The position numbers and the translations under genes are program-made. Below, piece after piece: positions 19,191 to 28,379 of a stretch of DNA of 64,000 bases; the stretch's first letter is position 1; the number at the start of each line of letters is the position of its first letter. Source of the stretch: Prorocentrum cordatum (lineage: Eukaryota > Sar > Dinophyceae > Prorocentrales > Prorocentraceae). The DNA lies in contig CAUYUJ010002113.1 in assembly GCA_963575745.1 (NCBI GenBank), positions 1,010,801 to 1,074,800 of the forward strand. The letters are read 5' to 3'. The notes under the pieces were generated by a model, which was not told where the DNA came from, did no database searches, and worked only from the letters and a program-made list of their open reading frames with translations.

Positions 19191-20603
19191 ATGGCGCCGG
19201 CCATGTCGAAGAGGCACGCCGCCCTGCTGGCCGGGGGCGCGGCGCTCGGGCTGTGGACGGCCGGCAGCGCCTTCGCCCCGACCATCCAGGGCACCCCGAC
19301 GAGGTCGTTGGCGGAGGCCCGCAGCCTGCGCGGGGCGGCGGCCGCCGCCCCGGAGGGCCCCGTGTCCTCAGTCGCCGCCGCTGCCCTGGCCTGTGGCGCC
19401 GCCTCAGTGGCCCTGGCTGCCTCCGCCGCCCGCCGCTCCAAGCAGGTCGCCCCTGTCGCGCGCTGCGCCTTCGAGAGCGAGCTCGGAGTCCAGGCGCCCG
19501 TGGGCTACTGGGACCCCCTGAACATGGCGGGCGACGGCGACGCGGAGGACTTCGCGCGGAGGCGCGAGTCGGAACTCAAGAACGGCCGTGTCGCCATGTT
19601 CGCGTGCATGGGCTACATCGTGCCTGAGTACTTCAAGTTTCCTGGCTATTTGGCGCCCTCTTCAGACCTGAAGTTCGTGGACGTTCCGAACGGCCTCGCG
19701 GCCGTCAGCAAGGTACCTGCCGAAGGCTGGCTGCAGTGGCTCGCCCTGTGTGGCTTCTACGAGACCTGCGTGAACGGCGAGTCCAAGCCTGGCGAGCCAG
19801 GCAACTACGGCAGGGGCCGCCTCGGCTTCACTGGCACCAGCATCGAGGACCCCGAGGGGCGCAAGAGGTCCCTGAACTCCGAAATCGCCAACGGGCGCCT
19901 GGCCATGGTGGCCATCATCGGCATGTTCTTTCAAGACGGTCTGACCGGCTCCGCGTGGGGCGACTGGGATGTGTACCACGGCGTCGCAGTCCAGAGCGGC
20001 AAGATGAGCCCTGGTTACAACACGCTGCCGGAGTGGGAGGGCGTCGCGAGTGGCTTCGAGGGCTCGGTCGGAGACCAGGAGCCCCTGGGATTCTGGGACC
20101 CCGCCGGCTTCACAAAGGACGGGGACGTGGAGAAGTTCAAGCGCCGCAGGGAGGTGGAGCTGAAGCACGGCCGCGTCTCCATGCTCGCGACCATCGGCTA
20201 CATCGTGCCCGAGTACTACAAATTCCCTGGCTACCTGTCGCCCTCCCAGGGAATCCAGTTTGAGGACGTCCCCAACGGCCTGGGCGCTCTGTCGAAGGTG
20301 CCCCCGGCGGGCCTCGCCCAGTTCGCGGCCTTCATCGCCTTCCTCGAGCTGGTGTACAACAAGCCAAGCGCCGAGCCAGGCAACTACGGCAAGGGGAACC
20401 TGGGCCTGGGCTCGCTCGGCCTCGGGGGCTCCATCACAGATCCCAAGCTGAGGGCGAAGAAGCTGAGTGCTGAGGTTTCGAACGGGCGCCTGGCCATGGT
20501 TGCCATCATCGGCATGTTCTTCCAGGACGGTCTGACAGGCTCCGCGTGGGGCGACTGGGCGCTCTACACGGGCAGCCCGCTGCGCAGCGGCAAGATGGCA
20601 TGA
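19191..20603 (+). CDS. Chlorophyll a/c-binding light-harvesting polyprotein, two LHC units
   Basis: Plastid antenna protein of the fucoxanthin/peridinin chlorophyll a/c-binding (LHC) family, which binds pigment in the thylakoid and passes energy to the photosystems. The 470-residue product has a hydrophobic N-terminal leader (residues about 8-28), an FAP motif at 28-30, and a second Ala-rich stretch to about residue 80, matching a bipartite signal plus transit peptide. Unit 1 (about 93-285) carries the helix-1 motif ELKNGRVAM (129-137) and helix-3 motif EIANGRLAM (231-239). Unit 2 (about 292-470) carries ELKHGRVSM and EVSNGRLAM (about 428-436). These E/N-x-x-x-R positions are the known chlorophyll ligands and salt bridges. 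The units are closely alike (GYIVPEY, KFPGYL, FFQDGLTGSAWGDW occur twice), so this is a polyprotein of the kind reported to be cleaved after import. No introns are seen. ATG 19191 is preferred over the in-frame ATG at 19077, because the latter lies upstream of a spliced-leader-like remnant. Confidence 0.95.
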   Translation: MAPAMSKRHAALLAGGAALGLWTAGSAFAPTIQGTPTRSLAEARSLRGAAAAAPEGPVSSVAAAALACGAASVALAASAARRSKQVAPVARCAFESELGVQAPVGYWDPLNMAGDGDAEDFARRRESELKNGRVAMFACMGYIVPEYFKFPGYLAPSSDLKFVDVPNGLAAVSKVPAEGWLQWLALCGFYETCVNGESKPGEPGNYGRGRLGFTGTSIEDPEGRKRSLNSEIANGRLAMVAIIGMFFQDGLTGSAWGDWDVYHGVAVQSGKMSPGYNTLPEWEGVASGFEGSVGDQEPLGFWDPAGFTKDGDVEKFKRRREVELKHGRVSMLATIGYIVPEYYKFPGYLSPSQGIQFEDVPNGLGALSKVPPAGLAQFAAFIAFLELVYNKPSAEPGNYGKGNLGLGSLGLGGSITDPKLRAKKLSAEVSNGRLAMVAIIGMFFQDGLTGSAWGDWALYTGSPLRSGKMA

Positions 20604-20687
20604 TTCGGTACGCGTTGAGGTGGTGCGTGGAGGGGTATTCAGAAGCCATGATTTTTTAGTCGCGCCCGCGATGAAGGGTCAGGATCA

Positions 20688-20850
20688 CCATCATCATCAT
20701 CAGCATCATAATCATCAGCATCAGCATCATCACCATCATCACCATCATCATCATCATCCTCATCATCATCATCGTCATCATCATCATCGTAAGTATCGTT
20801 ATCATCATCATCACCATCATCATCATCACCACCACCACCATCATCATCAT
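20688..20850. repeat. CAT microsatellite downstream of the antenna gene
   Basis: (CAT)n with CAG and CAC interruptions beginning about 85 bp after the stop codon; it may lie in the 3' untranslated region. Confidence 0.9.
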
Positions 20851-21148
20851 GCACCCTCGCCGAGCCTGGCCGGCGGCGCCTGGGCGCAGGCTGGGACTGG
20901 CCAGGATCGGTGGAGGTGTGTCTCGGAAAGGGGGTTGGTTAAGGAAGGTGCCCAAGCGGCCTCCGACCCTGGAGTTATCTGAGAAGGACGGCGGTCACAT
21001 CTGTGGCCAAGCCTCCACGGGTGTTCCACCAGCTTCCAGCCCCTGGATTCCTGATCCGGTAGTTTTAGATCCCATACCCGCATAGTGGTCAATTTCCCTC
21101 CCCCTTCACTGCTTCCTTATCTGAAGAGGGCGGCGGTAATCTTCACCG

Positions 21149-21310
21149 CCCATCCAACCACCCCAACCCAACCCAAAGGCTCCGATGTGTCCTCCAGTTC
21201 CAGTGGGGGGGGTGTTGGGGAACATTGGGAAAGCACGTGTGGAACTCGTCCCCCCCCCAACCCGAAATTCGGATTTTCGGGTCAGGTTGGGGTGGTCTGG
21301 TAGGTTGTTA
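21149..21310. mobile_element. Foldback family L, copy L1
   Basis: CCACCCCAACCCAACCC at one end and GGTTGGGGTGGTCTGG at the other; inner CACGTGTGG and TTCGGATTTTCGGG. Flanked by two copies of a roughly 60-bp repeat (21009-21067, 21327-21386). Confidence 0.75.
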
Positions 21311-21533
21311 GTTAAATATGAATGGCCAAGCCTCCATTGGTGTTCCGACAGCTTCCAGGCCCTGCATCCCTTATCCGGTAGTTTTGCATTGCACGCCCGC
21401 ACCGTAGTCAGTTCGCCTCCCCCTCTCTGCTGACGCCCACGTTTTTCGAAAGGCCATCTTTGGGCTGGGAGGGCAGGATGGGGAGAAAAGATCATATCAT
21501 CCGTCTCAACGCGTAGGTTGAGGATGTCTATTG

Positions 21534-21711
21534 CACAGTCGTAGCCCGCATAGTAAGGATGGGCAACCTTCCCAAGGGTACCCTTGCATCCTTCCCTCCT
21601 CGGTCCATCCTTGGCCACTTTCGCTGGCCGCGCCCCGCTCGAACAGCTTCGGGATGGCCTTTCGAGGCCCTTGCACCCTTGTTGTGCGTCCTCATGATAC
21701 GGGTTGGCTGA
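21534..21711. mobile_element. MITE family D, copy D3
   Basis: CACAGTCGTAGCCCGC to GGGTTGGCTGA. The 35 bp before it (AACGCGTAGGTTGAGG) recur in diverged form after it. Confidence 0.85.
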
Positions 21712-22262
21712 AACGCTTAGGTCGAGGGCGTGTATTGTTTCACAGTTTTTGCCCGCATCTCCTCCCGCCCCCTCCCCGCACTAGAGCTGTCCTTTCCCCC
21801 CCCCTGCAGGGCGGCGGCCTCTGTGCCCCGAGGGCGTCTACTGCACGGTCGTGCCCCGCACCTCCTCGTTCGCCCCCTCCCCGCGCCAGAGTTGCCCCCC
21901 CCCCTCCCCCCCTGCAGGGTGGCGGCCTCGGTGCCCCTCGCGGGCGGCCCCGCAGCGGACGCGGCCCTGCGGGCCGAGCGGGAGGCGGGGCGCTCCGCGC
22001 GGGGGGGGGGGGGGGGGGGCAGCGCGCAGCCACCAGGGGCGGAGGGGGCGGAGGGGGGGGAGGAGCGGGGGGAGGGGGAGGAGGGAGGGGAGGGCATTTT
22101 CCGTGGCCTCTGCGCCTTTCGCCCTTTGCAGAGGGACCAGTGTGGGGAGGGAGGGGGAGGAGGACCTTCTCACCCCTCCCTCCATGCAGCCAGCGCGCGT
22201 ATATAGTAAGGAGGGGGGGCAGCGCGCAGCCACCGAAGTGGCGGACGGTCGGGCGGCTTGTA
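21712..22262. other. No gene seen; poly-G and poly-C rich repeat region
   Basis: A CCCCCTGCAGG-GGCGGCCTC block occurs twice (about 21800 and 21910), with runs of up to 18 G. ORFs on both strands are compositional. Confidence 0.6.
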
Positions 22263-22265
22263 ATG

Positions 22266-22401
22266 TTAAGTCGGGCATGTCCCTCTGCAGGAGGAATGTT
22301 CAAAACTAGTCCAAATATAGTCTGGGGATGATTTTCGTCACTGTTATGGGATAGGTTTGATCATTTTTCGACTATTACTTATGTTTCCGACGGAGCTGGG
22401 A
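22266..22401. mobile_element. MITE family B, copy B4 (left end only)
   Basis: TTAAGTCGGGCATGTCCCTC and the AGGAGGAATGTTC block, without a matching right end; element F1 follows directly. A further left-end remnant lies at 23545-23600. Confidence 0.65.
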
Positions 22402-22506
22402 CGAGGATACATCCGTTCCAGCGCGGTCCAGGACGCGCCCAGAGTGTTTTGGAACGCTCTGAGTAGGCCGCGGCGCCCGAGACGTCCTCAGAGCGGCCGG
22501 ATCCCA
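22402..22506. mobile_element. Foldback family F, copy F1
   Basis: ACATCCGTTCCAG, GGAACGCTCTGAG, GCGGCGCCCGAGACG and GCCGGATCC in order. Confidence 0.65.
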
Positions 22507-22900
22507 GAGAGATTTTCGGTTCACGAGTCATTGAGAACAAGACGACCCCTAACCCTGATAACACGATTAAGTCGTGGCCTCACTGAAGCCCCCGTCTTCA
22601 CAGCAGGCATCATCAATCTGGGCGTTTTGGCATCAGGATCATCGGTACATCCTCAGAAAAAACAAAAAACTATCCCTGATGTTTCTGGCCCTCCCAACTT
22701 AGGTCCCCTCGGGTTTGGACAGAACCCCCACCCTGACACGTCGATTCGTGAATTGTCCGTTTTCGGTTCTCAAGAGGGCGCCGCGGCCGTCAGTTTCCAG
22801 GCTTGCGCCCGGCAGGTTTGGGCCCGAGGTCGTTTTCATTCAGCCACGTTTTACTAAAGGGGGTTCTGTCCATCCCCAGTCCCCTCCCAGAGGGCTAAAG

Positions 22901-23074
22901 TTAAGTCGGGCGTGTCCCTCTACAGGAGGAATATTCAAAAACTGTCCAACAATAAATATTCTGGGTATCGTTTGACTATTTTCAGGTATCGTTTGATTAT
23001 TTTGGTAAATTTGTGTTGACTATGTTTCATTCCTCCTTCCAGAATCCGCCTGTAGGAGGACTCGCCCGACCTAA
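22901..23074. mobile_element. MITE family B, copy B2
   Basis: Same termini and subterminal block as B1. Flanks GGCTAAAG and GGCTAGGG agree at six of eight bases, an aged target duplication. Confidence 0.8.
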
Positions 23075-23264
23075 GGCTAGGGTTTTTTCCTGGTTGATCC
23101 ACGAGCGCGCTCGGCGGGGCCGCGCACCGAGAGCGCGGAGGCTGCTCGTCAGGGCATGCCCCCGGGGCTTCTCTTCGTTCTCGTCGCGCGCTTGTCGCGG
23201 CATCGCCTCCCGCGGCCGTCGGGGTTGTTCTGGGCTTCCCCCCCCCCCAGTCGCGCCTCTCCTG

Positions 23265-23470
23265 GGCCTCCCAGATGGGGTCCCAGTAGGTGGGGTCGGA
23301 GGATCGCGCCGCATCGCCGATGCATCGGCGACGCGGCTCGATGCGGAGTCCGATTTTCTCAATACTGGCGTAGGCGATGCACCGCCGATGCATCGGCGAT
23401 GTGTCGCCGATGTATCGGCGATGCGGCGCGGTCCTCCGACCCCATCTGCTCCGACCCCATTTAGGAGGCC
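23265..23470. mobile_element. Foldback family C, copy C2
   Basis: Same termini and TCGGAGGATCGCGCCGCATC subterminal block. Flanked by a direct repeat (C run then AGTCGCGCCTC at about 23240-23258 and 23490-23510). Confidence 0.85.
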
Positions 23471-23604
23471 TCTAGGCTTGCTCCAGGCTCCCCCCCCCAG
23501 TCGCGCCTCGCGCGCGGGTCCTGAGAGCGCTGGGTTTCTTGCAAGGGTCAAGTCGGACATGTCCCCGCCCAGGAGGACTGTTCGAGAATAGTCACAAAAT
23601 AGCA

Positions 23605-24195
23605 TGATGACGATTTTCTGGCTTCTCTTCGTTCTTGCATAGTTTCTGTTTCGTTGTTATCTAAAGGCTGCCGCCTCTGCCGCCGACCCCAAAGTTGGCT
23701 CATGATGATTACTGGCAGTCGACGACGACGAGTCAAGGCACTCAGGCAGGTTGATGAGAGTTAGCCGATGCAGATTTTAATTTCGGGTGTTCGTACCCAG
23801 ACAGGCTAGCGTCTTGAAAACATCCAGACGTGAGGTTCTGGTCCGTTTTCGGCGTCCGCCAGATCAGAGTGAAGAACCAGTTCTGGATGAAGAACCAGTT
23901 CTGGGGAAGAGGTCCAGACCTTCGGGGAGCCACGTTTGACACAATCACGACGCCGGATGTCTGGGGAGGGGAGAGGCATACGGATCGAGTCCAGGCAATC
24001 AGGCCGGTCGATGGAAGTACGTCGGTGCAGTTCTTTCTCGGGGCTTCGTTCAAAAAGTGTTCGAAAAGAGGGGGTCGCGGATCGAACCTACCTGGGTGCT
24101 CATGAATCCTTCGTTCAGCGGCCACTCGGAGCGGTTTCCCTCTCACCCCACTTTGTCCCTGTTCTACCCTTCGTCCCCACCAAATGTTTGTGTGT
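23605..24195. other. No gene or defined repeat seen
   Basis: Mixed composition; a GAAGAACCAGTTCTGG direct repeat at 23875-23905. The 143-bp array starts at its right edge. Confidence 0.5.
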
Positions 24196-24199
24196 ACTA

Positions 24200-27100
24200 T
24201 GGGGCCAGGTGGGGGGTGTCGGTAGTTTTTTGGGTGGGAAATCGTGGGGTCTGACTCCCAAGAGCAGAGGCCAAAAATCCTGGGGATGTCGAGGGGGGGC
24301 GGAGGCCAGGTGGAGGCCAGGTGGGGGCCAGGTGGAGGCCAGGTGGGGGGTATCGGTTGTTTTTGGGTGAGAAATCGCGGGGTCGGGGGTCCCAAGAATG
24401 GAGCCCACAGGCCTGGGAATGTCGAGGGGGGGTGGAGGCCAGGTAGAGGTCAGGTGGGGGGTATCGGTTGTTTTTGGGCGAGAAATCGTGGGGTCGGGGG
24501 TCCTAAGAACAGAGCCCAGAGGCCAGGGGATGTCGAGGGGTGGTGGAGGCAAGGTGGAGGCCAGGTGGAGGCCAGGTGGAGGCCAGGTGGGGGCCAGGTG
24601 GAGGCTGGCCTGGTGGGGGTATCGGTTGGTGTTGGGCGAGAAAGAAATAGCGGGTGGGCGGGTGGGTGTCCCAAGGACAGAGCCCAGAGGCCTGGGGATG
24701 TTTTGCCGAGGGGGGGGAGGCAGGTGGAGGTCCAGGTGGGGCCAGGTGGAGGCCAGGTGGAGGCCAGGTGGAGGCCAGGTGGGGGGTGTCGGTTGCTTTT
24801 GGGTGAGAAGTCGTGGGGTCGGGGGCCCCAAGAACAGAGCCCAGAGGCCTGGGGATGTCGAGGGGTGGTGGTGGCCAGGTGGAGGCCAGGTGGAGGCCAG
24901 GTGGAGGCCAGGTGGAGGCCCGGTGGGGGGTATCGGTTGTTTTTGGGCGAGAAATCGTGGGGTCGGGTGTCCCAAGAGCAGATCCCTGGGGATGTCGAGG
25001 GGTGGTGGTGGCCAGGTGGAGGCCAGGTGGAGGCCAGGTGGAGGCCAGGTGGGTGGTATCGGTTGTTTTTGGGCGAGAAACGTGGGGTCGGGGTCTTAAG
25101 ACCAGGCCTGGGGGATGGGCGAGTGGTGGTGGGTGGCCAGGTGGAGGCCAGTGACGAGGCCAGGTGGAGGCCAGGTGGAGGCCAGGTGGAGGCCAGGTGG
25201 GGGGTATCGGTTGTTTTTTGGGCGAGAAATCGTGGGGTCGGGGGCCCCAAGAACAGAGCCCAGAGGCCTGGGGATGTCGAAGGGTGGCGGTGGCCAGGTG
25301 GAGGCCAGGTGGAGGCCAGGTGGGGGCCAGGTGGGCGGTATCGGTTGTTTTTGGGTGAGAAATCGTCGGGTCGGGGGTCCCAGGAACAGAGCCCAGAGGC
25401 TTGGGGATGTCGAGGGGTGGTGGTAGCCAGGTGGGGGCCAGGTGGAGGCCAGGTGGAGGCCAGGTGGAGGCCAGGTGGGGGGTATCGGTTGTTTTTGGGC
25501 GAGAAATCGTGGGGTCGGGGGTCCCAAGAACAGAGCCCAGAGGCCTGGGGATGTCGAGGGGTGGTGGTGGCCAGGTGGAGGCCAGGTGGCGGCCAGGTGG
25601 AGGCCAGTGGAGGCCAGGTGGGGTGGTCGGGTGTTTTGGGCGAGAAATTCGTGGGGTCGGGGGCCCCAAGAACAGAGCCCAGAGGCCTGGGGATGCGAGG
25701 GAGGGTGGTTGCGGGCAAGGGGCCAGGTGTGAGGCCAGAGGCCCCAGGGGGGGGGTATCTATGTTTTTGGGTAAGAAATCGTGGGGTTCGGGTGGTCCCA
25801 AGACAGAGCCAGAGGCCCTGGGGATGTCGAGGGGCGGTGGTGGCAGTGGATGGCCAGGGTGGAGGCCAGGTGGAGGCCAAGGGTGGAGGCCAGGGTGGGG
25901 CCAGGTGGGCGGTGTCGTTTTTTTTGGGCGAGACAATCGCGTGGTCGGGGGGGTCCCAAGAACAGAGCCCAGAGGCCTGGGGATGTCGAGGGGTGATGGT
26001 GCCAGGTGGAGGCCAGGTGGAGGCCAGGTGGAGCCAGGTTGAGGCAAGGTGGAGGCCAGGTGGGGGTATCGGTTGTTTTTGGGCGAGAAATCGCGGGGTC
26101 GGGGGTCCCAAGAACAGAGCCCAGAGGCCTGGGGATGTCGAGGGGTGGTGGTGGCCAGGTGGAGGCCAGGTGGAGGCCAGGTGGAGGCCGGGTGGAGGGT
26201 ATCGGTTGTTTTTTGGGCGAGAAATCGTGGGGTCTGGGGTCTTAAGAGCAGAGCCCAGAGGCCTGGGGACGTCGAGGCGGGGGGGGGGGGTGCATGTGGG
26301 GGCCAGGCGGGGGCCAGGCGGGGGCCAGGTGGAGGTCAGGTGGGGGCCAGGTGGGGAGTATTTGTTGTTTTTGGGTGAGTGGGGTCGGGGGTCCCAAGAA
26401 CAGAGCCCAGAGGCCAGGGAATGTCGAGGGGTGGTGGTGGCCAGGTGGAGGCCAGGTGGAGGCCAGGTGGGGGGTATCGGTTGTTTTTGTGCGAGAAATC
26501 TCGGGGTCGGGGGTCCCAAGAACAGAGCCCAGAGGCCTGGGGATATCGGGGTGGTGGTGGCCAGGTGGAGGCCAGGTGGAGGCCAGTTGGAAGCCGGGCG
26601 GGGGGTGTCGGTTGTTTTTTTGGGCGCGGTCGGGGGTCCCAAGAACAGAGCCCAGAAGCCTGGGGATGTCGAGAGGTGGTGGTGGCCGGGCGGAGGCTAA
26701 GTGGAGGCCAGGTGGAGGCCAGGTGGAGACCAGGTGGGCGGTATCGGTTGTTTTTGGGCGAGAAATCGTAGGGTCGGGGGTCCCAAGAACAGAGCCCAGA
26801 GGCTTGGGGATGTCGAGGGGTGGTGGTAGCCAGGTGGAGGCCAGGTGGAGGCCAGGTGGAGAGCCCAGAGGCCTGGGGGTGTCGAGGGAAGGGTGAGGGG
26901 GGCATGTGGAGGCCAGGTGGGGGCCAGGTGGGGGCCAGGTGGAGGCCAGGTGGGGGGTGTCGGTTGTTTTTGGGCGAGAAATCGTGGGGTCGGGGGTCGT
27001 GAGAACAGAGCCCAGAGGCCTGGGGATGTTGAGGCGTGGCGGTGGCCAGGTGGAGGCCAGGTGGAGGCCAGGTGGAGGCCATGTGGAGGCCAGGTGGGGG

Positions 27101-27435
27101 GTGTTGGTTGTTTTTGGGCGAGAATTCGCGGGGTCGGGGGCCCCAAGAACAGGGCCCAGAGGCCTGGAGATGTCGAGGGGTGGTGGTGGCCAGGTGGGGG
27201 CCAGGTGGAGGCCAGGTGGGGGGTGTAGTTTTTTTTTGTTGGGCGAGAAATCGTGGGGTCGGGGGCCCCAAGAACAAAGCCCAGAGGCTTGGGGATGTCG
27301 AGGGGTGGTGGTGGCCAGGTGGGAGCCAGGTGGAGGCCAGGTGGAGGCCAGGTGGAGGCCGTGTGTGTTTGCGGGCTCCTCTGTGTGTGTTGTTGTTGTG
27401 GTGTGTGTGGGTGGTAGGTGTGTGTGTGGTGTGGT

Positions 27436-27473
<38 letters not shown>

Positions 27474-27513
27474 GTGTGTTAGTGTGTGGTGTGTGTGTGT
27501 GTTGTGTGTGTGT

Positions 27514-27562
<49 letters not shown>

Positions 27563-28230
27563 GGGGCATGGCATCGTGGTTTGGGCGAGAAATCGCGGGG
27601 TCGGGGGTCCCGAGAACAGAGCCCACAGGCCTGGGGATGTCGAGGGGTGGTGGTGGCCAGGTGGAGGCCAGGTGGAGGCCAGGTGGAGGCCAGGTGGGGG
27701 GTATCGGTTGTTTTTGGGCGACAAATCGTGGGGTCGGGGGTCCCAGGAACAGAGCCCAGGGGCTTGGGGATGGCGAGGGGTGGTGGTGGCCAGGTGGGGG
27801 CCAGGTGGAGGCCAGGTGGGCAGGTGGGGGTGTCGGTGTTTTGGGCGAGAAATCGCTGGGTCCGGGGGTCCCGAGAACAGGCCCAGAGGCCTGGGGATGT
27901 CGAGGGGTGGTGTGGCCAGGTGGAAGGCAGGTGGAGGCCCGGTGGGTATCGGTGTTTTTTGAGCGAGAAATCGTGGGGTCGGGGGGTCCAGGAAACAAGA
28001 GCCCAGTAGCCGGTGGCGTCGAGGGGTGGTGGTGGCCAGGTTGGAGGCAGGATGGGTGCCAGGTGGGGGCAGGTGGAGGCCAGGTGGGGGGTATCGGTTG
28101 TTTTTGGGCGAGAAATCGTGGGGTCGGGCCCCAAGAAACAGAGCCAGAGGCCTGGGATGTCGAGGGGGTGGTGGTGGCAGGTGGAGGGCCAGGTGGAGAC
28201 CAGGTGGAGGCCCCAGGTGGGGGTAATCAG
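24200..28230. repeat. Tandem array, about 143-bp unit with nested 11-bp repeat
   Basis: About 28 units share the order: a TATCGGTTGTTTTTGGGCGA block, GAAATCGTGGGGTCGGGGG, CCCAAGAACAGAGCCCAGAG, GCCTGGGGATGTCGAGG, then a run of AGGTGGAGGCC. The 11-mer AGGTGGAGGCC is repeated from two to about six times per unit, so unit length varies (roughly 110-220 bp, mean about 143). Long open frames on both strands (818 codons plus, 730 codons minus) come only from repetition. Confidence 0.95.
27357..27563. repeat. GT microsatellite interrupting the 143-bp array
   Basis: About 200 bp of (GT)n with GTGTGG interruptions replaces the end of one 143-bp unit; the unit pattern resumes at about 27580 with GGGCGAGAAATCG. 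Confidence 0.95.
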
Positions 28231-28274
28231 GTGTTCCCAACCATCCTATGGTGTTGGGTCCTCGTTTTGAAGAG

Positions 28275-28360
28275 ACGGTGCCCGCGTCCTCTCCTCTCCT
28301 CCTCTCCTCCTCCTCCCCCTCCTCCTTCCTCCTCCTCCCTCTCCTCCCTCCTCTCTGCGT
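28275..28360. repeat. TCC-rich spacer between the two large arrays
   Basis: A (CTC)n/(TCC)n tract separates the 143-bp array from the 77-bp array. Confidence 0.8.
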
Positions 28361-28379
28361 TTCACCCACCCATTACAGC

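Noticed and set aside
21531-22331. 266-codon plus-strand ORF
   Set aside because: Runs through element D3 and poly-G/poly-C sequence into element B4.
24244-26700. 818-codon plus-strand ORF and 730-codon minus-strand ORF
   Set aside because: Both are translations of the 143-bp satellite; the open frames follow the repeat, with Gly/Trp/Arg or Pro/His/Leu periodicity and no domain.
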